Under the pieces are notes generated by a model. That model did no database searches. It was not told the DNA's origin and was given only the letters and a program-made list of their open reading frames with translations. This document shows, piece by piece, positions 24,084 to 32,852 of a stretch of DNA of 64,000 nucleotides. Source of the stretch: an uncultured Granulosicoccaceae bacterium (GTDB lineage Bacteria > Pseudomonadota > Gammaproteobacteria > Granulosicoccales > Granulosicoccaceae); NCBI GenBank assembly GCA_937998875.1, contig CALLBO010000028.1:1-64000 (forward strand). Direction: 5' to 3'. Each line of letters opens with the position of its first letter. Positions within the stretch are counted from its first letter, which is position 1. Both the position numbers and the translations under genes were made by a program.

Positions 24084-25250
24084 GTGCATATCACCTGGTT
24101 CGGTCTTTATTGCGGATTGATGCTCAGTATTTCTGCATTCTCAATAGACATTATTCTGCCAGCGTTTCCCGGTGTCAGTGCCGGCATTGGCGCTTCCTCC
24201 CAGCAGGTGCAGTTGATCGTACCGGTGTATCTCTTCGCGCTTGGCCTCGCTCACCCGTTGTTCGGTGCGTTATCAGATCGATATGGCAGAAAGATCATCA
24301 TCTATCTGGGTTTGGGGATATTCAGTCTCGGGGCGCTTGCGTGTATTTTTTCGACCTCACTCGGCACTCTATTAGCCGGTAGGTTCCTGCAGGGTATCGG
24401 GGCGGCGTCCGGCACTGTTGTATGTCGGGCAATGATCAGGGATCGATTCTCTGGCGCTGAACTCGCACAGCATATGGCGGTAGCAAGTATGTTTTTTGCC
24501 ATTGGTCCGGTGCTCGCGCCATTGATTGGCTATCTGATATACGACTCGGTTGGCTGGCGCGGTATTTTTGTATTTTTAATTGTGTTTTCGGTAGCAATGG
24601 CGCTGGCAACTTATAAGCAACAGGAAACGCTACCACCGGCGCTAAGACGCACGACCGGGCTGCGAGACATGTTGTTAAATTTTGGCCTGGGATATCGTCA
24701 TCCGCAATCTAGATTTTTTATTCTGATGGGTAGCGTGAGTACCTGCCTTATCGTGACATTTCTAGAACATGCACAGATGGTCTATGAACAGCTTGGCGCT
24801 GACAGCAGGCGCTTTACCTATCTGTTCGCGTTTTCCTCACTTGGCATTGTCGCTGGTCAGGTTCTTAACTACAGGTTGATACGTCATTCAGGTGCGGTAG
24901 TTTCGATGCGTGTCGGTGCGTGTATCGTATCCGGAACTTCATTTTTAATTATGCTGGCGGCTCTGTTGGATGTGTTAACCGATGTAAATATGACGTTATT
25001 GATGCTCGCGTTTCACACCTCTTTTTTGATCATCTATGCAAATATTGTCAGCCTGGCACTTGACCCTCATCGCGAGTGCGCTGGTGCTGCTGCAGCAGTT
25101 TTCGGCTTTACCGGTTATGTAGCTGGCTCGTTGATGGCGGCCATGATTACTTTTATTGCAGATGAATCGTTGCGTCGATGGTCAGTCTGTTTTTTCCTGA
25201 CGGCACTGATAATTCTTGTAGCAACCTTTAACTGGAAGAGGCAGCAATAA
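24084..25250 (+). CDS. MFS transporter, Bcr/CflA drug-resistance type
   Basis: 388 residues, 12 predicted membrane helices. The first helix has SAFSIDIILPAFPGVSAGIG, the loop after helix 2 GALSDRYGRKIIIYLG (MFS motif A), and helix 5 FAIGPVLAPLIGYLIYDSVG (antiporter motif C-like), together characteristic of the Bcr/CflA family. Members export bicyclomycin, chloramphenicol or other small molecules by proton exchange. The start is GTG 24084. It is divergent from the Nudix gene and converges on the lyase gene. Confidence 0.87.
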   Translation: MHITWFGLYCGLMLSISAFSIDIILPAFPGVSAGIGASSQQVQLIVPVYLFALGLAHPLFGALSDRYGRKIIIYLGLGIFSLGALACIFSTSLGTLLAGRFLQGIGAASGTVVCRAMIRDRFSGAELAQHMAVASMFFAIGPVLAPLIGYLIYDSVGWRGIFVFLIVFSVAMALATYKQQETLPPALRRTTGLRDMLLNFGLGYRHPQSRFFILMGSVSTCLIVTFLEHAQMVYEQLGADSRRFTYLFAFSSLGIVAGQVLNYRLIRHSGAVVSMRVGACIVSGTSFLIMLAALLDVLTDVNMTLLMLAFHTSFLIIYANIVSLALDPHRECAGAAAAVFGFTGYVAGSLMAAMITFIADESLRRWSVCFFLTALIILVATFNWKRQQ

Positions 25251-25278
25251 AAAAGCCCGGTGAGGTCAGCACCGGGCT
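25248..25278 (-). terminator. Intrinsic terminator of the lyase gene
   Basis: AGCCCGGTG (25254-25262) pairs with CACCGGGCT (25270-25278), loop 7 nt. On the minus strand the stem is followed by six T, so it terminates the lyase transcript; the hairpin also lies just after the MFS stop on the plus strand. Confidence 0.85.
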
Positions 25279-25304
25279 CGTTAACCGCACTGCAGGATTA
25301 ACCG

Positions 25305-26792
25305 CTAGTCGATTTTGCTGGTCGACAAAACAAAGTTATCAAAATTCATCGTCTGTTCAGTCGAAGGTGCCCAGCTTGCATCATTGCCACCAAAGAATGT
25401 GCTGAAGTAAAACAGGTTGATGCCAATGTTATTTGTTTTACGAAACTCAAGGTTATTTACAGAAAGCACTTTTGTGCCGTCAAACCAGGCTTCCATAATA
25501 CCGTTCCTGAGCCCCGGGGTGTTCAATACAACGCGGTGCTCAACGCGATGCCATTCACCCGGTGTGGCACTGACGTTCCAGAACTCACTATCGCCATAGT
25601 AGTTGCGCTGTGACGCGTGATAAATATAGTTTTCAAGTGCCCCATCTTCGCGCCACATGCCACGTGCACTCCAGCCGTCATAGCCTGTCGGGTAACCACC
25701 ACCGGTGTTGCATCCCGTGCTGGTTGCCTGCGTTACGTCTGCGCCACAGAGTCCCGGTAATTTGCCGCCTCTGACAAAGTCAAACCCCTCTGCAAACCGG
25801 ATGTCATAAGCGACGTAAAGTTCTTCATAGGTTTTGGGCAGTCCCATACCGAACTGAACATCTGACAGAAACGCGCTTGCACCACCCGCGCCGTAGCGTC
25901 CGGCTGGATAGGTGACTTGCATCGCGTTGCCGTGACCGTCGCCGGTATCCACGATACTGACGCGGCCCTGATCGAAACCGAGATGCCAATGCGGTGATTG
26001 CCAGTCGCTGTTTAGCTGATCAGCCTGATACAGGCCTTCAGCGGAGCTGGCGAAGTCCTGTTCGTAGACAATACCGACTTTTGAATTTGCGTTGTTACCT
26101 TGTGGTGCAACTTCGGGCGTCGAACCCGGTGCAACATATCCTTCCACTACTTTACAGCTCACGTGATACTCAAACCCCCAGCCATCACCATCGATATCTG
26201 AAGAAGGGCTCGAACATATTGCGGTTCTACCTAGATAGAGGCCGTTGATGATATCCGAGGTTGGTTCGGGTTCAGCCTCTGTCGGAATGCCACTTGTTGC
26301 CGCTTGTGTGGTAACGGTGACAAGGCAACTGGCATGGTTTTCCCAGCCCCAGCCATCACCGTCGGGATCAGCGTCTGCACTCGTGCAGACGGGTGTCCCA
26401 GAGGGTGCTGCTGGAGCAGCGGGTGTGGCTGGTGCAGAAGTGACCGGCGGCGTGCTGGTTGACGGCTCGCTTGTGTTCCCGGCTTGAGTTGTCACGGTGA
26501 CAACACAACTTGCGTTGTTTTCCCAGCCCCAGCCATCACCGTCCTGGTCAGAATCGGTGCTCTGGCAAACAGGTGTGCCTGAAGAGGTGGGCTGAGCTGT
26601 AACGGTGCTCGTTGTAGACGCCGCGGCTGTGCTGCCAGATACCAGGCAAGATCTTGAGTTTTCCCAGCCCCAACCATCGCCGTCAGGGTCACTGCTTGCA
26701 GACTGGCATGATGGGGTTTGGGCATGGGAAACGGGCGAAATCAATGCAGTCGCTAAGGCGACGGCGGCAATTGAAATTCGGGCTCTGATCAT
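25305..26792 (-). CDS. Secreted polysaccharide lyase (PL14-like) with four small cysteine modules
   Basis: 495 residues. Signal peptide 1-24 (ends VSHA). Four copies of a short module follow (Cys29-Cys49, Cys76-Cys96, Cys136-Cys156, Cys193-Cys213). Each has exactly 20 residues between its cysteines and the core DPDGDGWGWENxxSC. The GWGWENxxSC part resembles the CBM10 type of cellulose-binding module and DxDGDG suggests a calcium loop. Thr/Ser/Pro/Ala linkers separate the modules. Residues ~235-495 form a jelly-roll domain with AYDIRFAEGFDFVRGGKLPG, GGYPTGYDGWSARGMWREDG and LENYIYHASQ, as in PL14 alginate or glucuronan lyases. It probably degrades acidic polysaccharide outside the cell. It is followed by a strong terminator and stands alone. 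Confidence 0.78.
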   Translation of the reverse strand: MIRARISIAAVALATALISPVSHAQTPSCQSASSDPDGDGWGWENSRSCLVSGSTAAASTTSTVTAQPTSSGTPVCQSTDSDQDGDGWGWENNASCVVTVTTQAGNTSEPSTSTPPVTSAPATPAAPAAPSGTPVCTSADADPDGDGWGWENHASCLVTVTTQAATSGIPTEAEPEPTSDIINGLYLGRTAICSSPSSDIDGDGWGFEYHVSCKVVEGYVAPGSTPEVAPQGNNANSKVGIVYEQDFASSAEGLYQADQLNSDWQSPHWHLGFDQGRVSIVDTGDGHGNAMQVTYPAGRYGAGGASAFLSDVQFGMGLPKTYEELYVAYDIRFAEGFDFVRGGKLPGLCGADVTQATSTGCNTGGGYPTGYDGWSARGMWREDGALENYIYHASQRNYYGDSEFWNVSATPGEWHRVEHRVVLNTPGLRNGIMEAWFDGTKVLSVNNLEFRKTNNIGINLFYFSTFFGGNDASWAPSTEQTMNFDNFVLSTSKID

Positions 26793-26998
26793 TCTTGTCG
26801 CACCTTGGGCTCATTAAACGTTGGACCGGCCAGTGGTAGCGGCCGGTTTCTGTGTTCGAGAAAGAGCTTAGGACACAATTTTTAACTAGTTACGCAAATA
26901 GTGGGAGTGTGACTGACGGGTAATGCCCGGAATGGCATTCTGAGGGGATGCGGTGAACCCGACCATGGATCATGGAACGGGCTAACTTTATGATTTGC

Positions 26999-27586
26999 TC
27001 AAGCTATCCCGTGCCAGTAGCTCACCTTTTCCTCGCGCACGGGGCGCTTGCGTTCGTCCGGTTGGTCCTGCTTTTTGCCAATATGAATAAAACCGGCGAT
27101 CCGATCAGAGGCCGGATCCCCGCCGAGTGCAGTAATGACCAATGGATCATAAGCGGGCCATTCCGTGATCCACTGTGCCGCATAGTCCAGTGACTGTGCG
27201 GCGATGAGAAGATGTGAACACACTGCACCTGCTGACAGTTGTTGTTCCCAAACCGGTATTTTGTGTGGCAGCACAAAGCTGCACAGCACCGCTATCACTG
27301 TACCGCTGCGTTGCATTCGTTGTGATTCGAGTTGCACTACTGCCTCACTGAGCGGTTCGTTGCTGGATGCCAAAGCGGCTTTCAGGATGACCTCTTCATC
27401 AAACTGTTTGCGTGCATCCCCTTGTATAACGACTAATTTCCACGGTTGTACATTTGCATGATCAGGTACCCTCAGGCCACACGAGATGATCTGCTCGAGG
27501 TCTGAATCTGTCGGTGCTTCAGGAAGCATTTTTTTGGTAACGACTGAGCGCCGTTGTTGCAGGAACTGAATAACGTCGTTGGACAT
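26999..27586 (-). CDS. Nitroreductase family flavoprotein (YdjA type)
   Basis: 195 residues from ATG 27586 (MSNDVIQFLQQRRSVVTKKM). It has the RRSV FMN-binding start, LRVPDHANVQPWKLVVIQGD with the HANxQPW segment, SAGAVCSHLLIAAQSLDYAA and the C-terminal GFIHIGKK. The short length and HANVQPW are characteristic of YdjA-like nitroreductases, which reduce nitroaromatics or quinones with NAD(P)H. The ATG at 27643 is a less likely start. It is divergent from the Nudix gene at 27778. Confidence 0.87.
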   Translation of the reverse strand: MSNDVIQFLQQRRSVVTKKMLPEAPTDSDLEQIISCGLRVPDHANVQPWKLVVIQGDARKQFDEEVILKAALASSNEPLSEAVVQLESQRMQRSGTVIAVLCSFVLPHKIPVWEQQLSAGAVCSHLLIAAQSLDYAAQWITEWPAYDPLVITALGGDPASDRIAGFIHIGKKQDQPDERKRPVREEKVSYWHGIA

Positions 27587-27777
27587 GGTGTAGTGCCGGT
27601 TGAAGAACTGGTAAATAGTGCCTATTGCCTGTCGACACATCAAGCGGCCACATCAGCAGGTAGGAGAACCGAAACCGACAGGCGTGTGAAATACAGGTAT
27701 TGCAGGTACTATCTTTACCACTGGATGAACTGCTGATTGCAAATAACATCCGGCACGTAAACACGAATGGTAAAGCG

Positions 27778-28272
27778 ATGGCGAATATCCTCACAGTCGA
27801 GCAGATGGATGAGTCCTGGGTTGCAAAAGATATTGCGACACTCTTGTTTGTGCTGCGTGATGACGAAGTACTGTTAATTCGCAAGAAACGCGGCCTCGGT
27901 GCCGGTAAGATAAACGGCCCTGGTGGCAAGCTTGAAGCGGGAGAAACGCCACGACAGTGTGCGTTACGAGAAGTGCGCGAAGAGCTGTGTATATCAGTGC
28001 TGGACACGACGCCCTGTGGTGAGCTCCGATTTCAGTTTACCGATGACTACTCAATACATGTTCATGTATTCGTCAGTAGCAGCTTTGACGGTGAACCAAC
28101 AGAGACTGACGAGGCAATTCCAATCTGGTTCAAGCGGTCAGAGATTCCCTATGGTGAGATGTGGGCAGATGATCGAATCTGGCTGCCGCGGGTGCTCGAC
28201 GGTGCCAGGGTATCTGGTAAGTTTGTATTCTCAAACGACGTGATGCTCGCCCATGAAGTGCATTTTGAGTAG
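27778..28272 (+). CDS. Nudix hydrolase, MTH1-like
   Basis: 164 residues from ATG 27778 (MANILTVEQMDESWVAKDIA). The Nudix box is GPGGKLEAGETPRQCALREV followed by REEL. The preceding KKRGLGAGKINGPGGK closely matches the MTH1/NUDT1 family of 2-hydroxy-dATP and 8-oxo-dGTP phosphatases; FSNDVMLAHEVHF at the end agrees. An upstream ATG at 27700 is in frame but its leader is not protein-like. This is the third of four Nudix enzymes in the window. Confidence 0.8.
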   Translation: MANILTVEQMDESWVAKDIATLLFVLRDDEVLLIRKKRGLGAGKINGPGGKLEAGETPRQCALREVREELCISVLDTTPCGELRFQFTDDYSIHVHVFVSSSFDGEPTETDEAIPIWFKRSEIPYGEMWADDRIWLPRVLDGARVSGKFVFSNDVMLAHEVHFE

Positions 28273-28633
28273 CGCTGACTGGTTCGCCTGATAAAACAAT
28301 TGCCAGTTATATCTGTCCGGTTGAGATTTACCAGTCTGTAACCAGTGCCGGTCATTGACTCGAGTTACCGGAATCGTGTTGAGCAATGTATTAAAGCTGC
28401 AAATACCGGACTTTCAGGCGGTAGAGACTTATGGCTGTCTGAATTGTATGGAGTCGGCCTTATATGTAGCGTTTCAGTTTTGAATTGTCTCGGGTACGAT
28501 ACGAACTTGGGCAGGAGTTTGCCCACCGCTTCTTTTGTAAACCGCTTTCCTTGAAGCTGCGCTGCCTGTATCAGATCAGTTGTGTGATCGGATCCACGGC
28601 AGGCAGTGAAGGTATCTACTTAACGGAAACGCC
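28273..28633. other. Gene-free region
   Basis: About 360 bp upstream of the YfaZ gene. No convincing frame, hairpin terminator or repeat is visible. Confidence 0.5.
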
Positions 28634-29230
28634 ATGCGCACACTATTACCAATCATCGTTCTGGGTTTTTTACTTTCAACCAGCACCCGTGCTTCGGGTC
28701 TTGATCTCTCGCTCAGTAATGAAAGCGCGAATATCGAGTATCTCTCCCCAGTGCGGAAATTCACTCGTGGTTCACGTGGTGGTCAGCTCGAGTCCACCGG
28801 ACTGCTATCGCTGGGTGTATTTTATAACGAGCTCGACGATGTTGTCGGTCACGCCAAATTGATCGCTGTTGGCACGCAAACCAATACCCGGGTGCCTTAT
28901 CAGCTGGAGTTCGGTGTCAAGGCGTTTGCCGGACAAGTAAAGCAAAACGATACTGATGTTGGCGCGCTGGCCGTAGGGGGTGGAATCAAAATTCAGAACC
29001 CTGCCAGATACAACCCAATCGACTTAAAAGTGGAGGCGTTTTTTACCCCGGGTATCACGACTTTCGGTGATACCGATTCGCTGCTTGAAATTTCTGCAAG
29101 AGTCAGTCTTGAGATCGTTCCTGCTGCAAAGGCGTTTATTGGCTATAGGCTGCTGGAAGTTGAAGACGATTCTCACATGACGCTTGAGCTGGATGACAAC
29201 GTCCATCTTGGTATCCGGTTGCAATTCTAA
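28634..29230 (+). CDS. yfaZ: YfaZ-family outer membrane protein
   Basis: 198 residues. A signal peptide ends near TRAS-GL. The remaining ~178 residues are alternating amphipathic strands ending in a C-terminal aromatic (IRLQF), as in outer-membrane beta barrels. LDLSLSNESANIEYL at the start and YRLLEVEDDSHMTLELDDNV with the last strand match the YfaZ family. Function of YfaZ is not established; it is thought to be a small barrel porin. Monocistronic. Confidence 0.8.
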   Translation: MRTLLPIIVLGFLLSTSTRASGLDLSLSNESANIEYLSPVRKFTRGSRGGQLESTGLLSLGVFYNELDDVVGHAKLIAVGTQTNTRVPYQLEFGVKAFAGQVKQNDTDVGALAVGGGIKIQNPARYNPIDLKVEAFFTPGITTFGDTDSLLEISARVSLEIVPAAKAFIGYRLLEVEDDSHMTLELDDNVHLGIRLQF

Positions 29231-29354
29231 ATCGGCAACTAGTCGCTCATAGATCGGCTAAGGTTTCTGCTGTTTCGGTCCAGCTCAAGCTGGACCACTG
29301 CATTACTTTCCCCGGCACGGTAGACTGACGGCTCTCGTTTGATACTGGTTTGCT

Positions 29355-30161
29355 ATGACTGCTGAAAAATCTGCGTTGCCGAACATGGGCGCATTGCTTG
29401 ATGTGATGGCCCGGCTCCGGGATCCCGAATCCGGGTGTCCGTGGGACATCGAACAATCGTTCCAAACTATCTCACCCTACACCATTGAAGAAGCTTATGA
29501 AGTCGCCGATGCAATCGAACGCGATGATATGTCGGCGTTGCGTGAAGAGTTGGGTGACCTCTTGTTGCAAGTGGTGTTTCATGCACAGATGGCTAAAGAT
29601 CTGAACCTGTTTGAATTTGAAGATGTAGCGCAAGGCATTGCGCAAAAGATGATTGATCGTCACCCGCATGTGTTCGGTGATACAAAGTTCGATACCGTAG
29701 AACAGCAAAAAGCCCACTGGGAGTCACTCAAGCAGAAGGAACGTGAAGGTAAGTCTGCGGAATTATTATCTGCTCTGGATGGTGTGGCGATCGCTCTGCC
29801 AGCGTTAACGCGTGCTGAAAAAATTCAAAAGCGCGCTGCACGAGTGGGGTTTGACTGGGATGAATTAACCCCGGTGATGGATAAGCTTGATGAAGAACTG
29901 AATGAGTTGTGGCGGGCCGCAGCAAGCCGTGAGCATGCTGCCATTGAAGATGAACTTGGCGATCTGCTGTTCTCTGTGACCAATGTTGCAAGGCATATGA
30001 AAGTAGATCCGGAGCTTGCACTGAAGAAAGCAACCGCAAAGTTCGAAGCGCGATTCAAGCATGTAGAAAAAGCAGTAAGAGCAGATGGCTGCGAGATGTC
30101 CGGAACCAGTGCCGAAGTTCTGGATCAATACTGGCGGCAATCAAAGATAGAATTTTCCTGA
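29355..30161 (+). CDS. mazG: MazG nucleoside triphosphate pyrophosphohydrolase
   Basis: 268 residues, the usual length for the two-domain form. The first MazG domain has LRDPESGCPWDIEQSFQTIS, IEEAYEVADAIERDD and REELGDLLLQVVFHAQMAKD, with the EExxD magnesium cluster. The second domain repeats the pattern near ELWRAAASREHAAIEDELGD, LLFSVTNVARHM. The linker (FDWDELTPVMDKLDEELNEL) is normal for E. coli-like MazG. It hydrolyses all NTPs and dNTPs and affects (p)ppGpp levels during starvation. No MazEF module is adjacent. Confidence 0.93.
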   Translation: MTAEKSALPNMGALLDVMARLRDPESGCPWDIEQSFQTISPYTIEEAYEVADAIERDDMSALREELGDLLLQVVFHAQMAKDLNLFEFEDVAQGIAQKMIDRHPHVFGDTKFDTVEQQKAHWESLKQKEREGKSAELLSALDGVAIALPALTRAEKIQKRAARVGFDWDELTPVMDKLDEELNELWRAAASREHAAIEDELGDLLFSVTNVARHMKVDPELALKKATAKFEARFKHVEKAVRADGCEMSGTSAEVLDQYWRQSKIEFS

Positions 30162-30199
30162 GTCGTGTGGCTATACGAGAGCTGTAGCGGAAGTGTTCG

Positions 30200-31108
30200 T
30201 TGAGTAAGGGTTGGCAGCTGACGTTACTGGCAGCGTCAATATTAATCGGTATTGCTTTGCCACCGGTTGCGGCATTTTTTAAGCCTTTCCTGTTACCGAT
30301 AATTTTTCTACTTTTTCTCTCTGCTGTTTTACAGGTGAGTTTCAAGGATGCAGCGCAAGCAGCGCTTAAAGGTCGAACCAGCTGGATAATGCTGTGCTGG
30401 CAATTGGTGTTATTGCCGTTAATCTTTTATTTTTTCTTAAAGCCGTTTCTGTCGCCGCAGTTACATCTATTTGCTGTGGTTTCGATGTGTGCGGGTTCTA
30501 TCACTGCAACCACGGCTCTCTGCCGCTTGTTCAACCTGAATAGTGCATTGTCTCTAGTGGTTGGTTTGGCGGGCGCTGTCCTGATGCCGTTGCCGTTGTA
30601 TGTTTTTCTGCACCTCATGGCTGGGGCTCAAACGACGATAAATTTATATAACTATGGTTTGCGTATCGTTGCATTTATTTTTCTGCCCATTCTCTGTGCC
30701 TGGGTATTGCGTAAATTGATTAGTGTGGAAACTGATTTTAAATTGCAGCAGATCATGCCGAGGATAACGTTGGTGCTATTGGTCTTTTTCGGCCTGTCTG
30801 TGATGGATGGTGTTGGCGCAATGATGCTGGATGACACTGGGCGCTTACTTTCCTACTTAGGATTGGCTTTTGGTGTCAGTATCTTTGTGCAATTGCTTAC
30901 CGTAGCAGCGCTATATTTCCTCGGTACACGTGATGCGACTACCGGTGCGTTGCTGTGTTCCTACCGGAATATGGGGATGATAGCCGCTATTGCGGGCCCC
31001 TCGCTTGGGGAAGACTTCTTTATCTATCTTGGTGTCTGGCAATTGCCGATGTATATCCTGCCATTAGTAATGCGGCGGTTTTATGAAAGAAGTGGTAACA
31101 GCTGGTGA
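30200..31108 (+). CDS. BASS-type (bile acid:Na+ symporter fold) membrane protein
   Basis: 302 residues with about nine or ten hydrophobic segments. LTLLAASILIGIALPPVAAF at the start, SMCAGSITATTALCRLFNLN in the middle and CSYRNMGMIAAIAGPSLGED near the end are reminiscent of the crossed helices of BASS and related transporters. No exact substrate signature is visible. The start appears to be TTG 30200. It lies 39 bases after mazG in the same direction and may be cotranscribed. Confidence 0.6.
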   Translation: MSKGWQLTLLAASILIGIALPPVAAFFKPFLLPIIFLLFLSAVLQVSFKDAAQAALKGRTSWIMLCWQLVLLPLIFYFFLKPFLSPQLHLFAVVSMCAGSITATTALCRLFNLNSALSLVVGLAGAVLMPLPLYVFLHLMAGAQTTINLYNYGLRIVAFIFLPILCAWVLRKLISVETDFKLQQIMPRITLVLLVFFGLSVMDGVGAMMLDDTGRLLSYLGLAFGVSIFVQLLTVAALYFLGTRDATTGALLCSYRNMGMIAAIAGPSLGEDFFIYLGVWQLPMYILPLVMRRFYERSGNSW

Positions 31109-31118
31109 ACCATAGGTC

Positions 31119-31559
31119 TTAGCTCCGGGTTTTAACCAGCGATTGAAGTAACTCCATGTATTCCTGTTGATCCGGTTCGGTTTGGTCTCTCTGTGCCTGC
31201 CACAGCACCTTCCCTAATGGCTCCATCATGTGATGCTCCATTTCATGGCTGTCGCGGTATCTGAGCAATAGTTTGCGAGTCAGGTCTGCAATTCCAGACG
31301 GTCGATCGGTTGCCACTTGCTCACGTAAGGCGATGTGCATACCCATATGCAGAAAGGGATTGGTGGTTCCGTGTTCAGGATAAAACTCAGAGCTTATCGC
31401 GGCATCCTCGTTGGCGAGCAATGGATGGTATTCGGGATGATCACGAATAACGTCTGCAATCAGTTCTTCAAGTGGTTCGAGTTTCTCGCGCCTATTGGCT
31501 TTTTGCCAGACATCAAGATATTGCTGACGCAACTTTGTGCGGTCTTGTGAAAATATCAT
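31119..31559 (-). CDS. DUF1841 family protein
   Basis: 146 residues from ATG 31559 (MIFSQDRTKLRQQYLDVWQK). The segments LEELIADVIRDHPEYHPLL, NPFLHMGMHIALREQVATDR and HEMEHHMMEPLGKVLWQAQR are diagnostic of DUF1841, a small conserved protein of unknown function common in gamma- and betaproteobacteria. The His-rich HEMEHHMMEP could bind metal. It overlaps the rnfE stop by 4 bases (ATGA), so it is the last gene of the metG-rnf operon, in the place where nth lies in many relatives. Confidence 0.85.
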   Translation of the reverse strand: MIFSQDRTKLRQQYLDVWQKANRREKLEPLEELIADVIRDHPEYHPLLANEDAAISSEFYPEHGTTNPFLHMGMHIALREQVATDRPSGIADLTRKLLLRYRDSHEMEHHMMEPLGKVLWQAQRDQTEPDQQEYMELLQSLVKTRS

Positions 31560-32242
31560 TGCCGGTCTTTTTCTTGTGTGCAAAGGTTTTTTAGTACCAG
31601 TAATAATCCGAACAGTACGAATGCTCCCGGTGGCAGAATGGCAATCAATAGTCCGCGGTAGTGTTCACCGAGATCAATCAGTGGCGGCAGTGGTGATGTA
31701 CCAAAAAGTAAATGTGCATCCGCCAACAGCGTGCCGTGACCTATCAGCTCGCGGATCGCACCTAGTGCAATGAGTACCGCAGCAAAACCGGCACCTGTCG
31801 CGATTCCGTCAATGGCTGATTCGAAAACCGGGTTTCTTGATGCAAATGCTTCAGCTCGTGCCAGAATTGCACAGTTGGTGATGATCAGTGGTATAAAAAT
31901 ACCCAGCCGCAGATACATGTCATGGGCGAAGGCGTTCATCAATAAGCCGACAATAGTCACAATGCCACTAATAATGATCACATACGTGGGTATGCGTATC
32001 TCCGGTACTAAAAAGCGTTTTGTTGCAGATACCAATATATTCGAAAGCAAGACGGTAAATGCGGTAGCGATCCCCAGACTCAGGCCATTGATAGTTGTAT
32101 TGCTAACCGCGAGCAGCGGACACAGACCAAGCAATTGCACGGTTGCCGGGTTGTTGTGCCACAAGCCGTCGCCAAGTAATTTTTTCCAGTGATTCGCTTG
32201 CGCGCTGCCGGTGTTGCCTAAACTGCTCACGGTTTCATTCAT
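31556..32242 (-). CDS. rnfE: Rnf/Rsx electron transport complex subunit E
   Basis: 228 residues with six membrane helices. LWHNNPATVQLLGLCPLLAV and GIFIPLIITNCAILARAEAF match RnfE/RsxE; the NCA triad contains one of the cysteines that coordinate the intramembrane 2Fe-2S cluster shared with RnfA. The Rnf complex couples NADH-ferredoxin electron transfer to sodium or proton movement, and Rsx reduces SoxR. Its start overlaps the rnfG stop by 8 bases. Confidence 0.95.
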   Translation of the reverse strand: MNETVSSLGNTGSAQANHWKKLLGDGLWHNNPATVQLLGLCPLLAVSNTTINGLSLGIATAFTVLLSNILVSATKRFLVPEIRIPTYVIIISGIVTIVGLLMNAFAHDMYLRLGIFIPLIITNCAILARAEAFASRNPVFESAIDGIATGAGFAAVLIALGAIRELIGHGTLLADAHLLFGTSPLPPLIDLGEHYRGLLIAILPPGAFVLFGLLLVLKNLCTQEKDRQ

Positions 32243-32852
32243 AGTTGAGGAGTTGCGGTTTTACTGACTCGAAAAAGAGCAGCGTATTCTTCACTTCTTT
32301 TACAACGGCGCGTGGTGTTATGGTAGCACCAGTGAACTGATCAAACTCGCCTTGTTGCTTTTTTACGGTCCAGCGTGATTCAACCGGGGTTGTCAGGTTC
32401 TTACCGTCAAAGCCTTTTATCCAGTCTGAGCGCTGTAACTCAATCGCGTCACCGAGCCCCGGGGTTTCGCTGTGTTTGGTGACTCGAACACCGCTGACTG
32501 TGCCATCCGCCATGATGCCGACGAGCATTTCTATATCACCCGAGTAACCATCAGCTGCAGTAGCGGTAATCACAACGCCGCTGAACCTGCCATCAAGCGT
32601 TGCGATGTAGCAAGTGCGATTTTTATTTGCTGTTAAATCAAGAAATTCAACTGCATTTTGTTGCAGCGGCAGATCGTAAATCTGTGGAGGCAAAATCTCA
32701 GTCAGTGTATTTTGTATCCGTAGCTCTTCGTTTCGTTGGATACGATTGCTCGTGGCGCACTGAGTGGTTGCCAGAACCAGGGTAGTCACAAGTGCAAAGC
32801 AAGCCAGTACAATACCATGCTTGTGGGAAAGTAACAGCTTGCTACTGTCCAT
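32235..32852 (-). CDS. rnfG: Rnf/Rsx electron transport complex subunit G
   Basis: 205 residues. One N-terminal membrane helix (~15-33) anchors a periplasmic FMN-binding domain. The covalent FMN attachment motif is FTGATITPRAV (~170-180), with the Thr of SGAT/TGAT type. HSETPGLGDAIELQRSDWIK is also family-typical. It overlaps rnfD by 11 bases and rnfE by 8, indicating translational coupling. Confidence 0.93.
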   Translation of the reverse strand: MDSSKLLLSHKHGIVLACFALVTTLVLATTQCATSNRIQRNEELRIQNTLTEILPPQIYDLPLQQNAVEFLDLTANKNRTCYIATLDGRFSGVVITATAADGYSGDIEMLVGIMADGTVSGVRVTKHSETPGLGDAIELQRSDWIKGFDGKNLTTPVESRWTVKKQQGEFDQFTGATITPRAVVKEVKNTLLFFESVKPQLLNYE

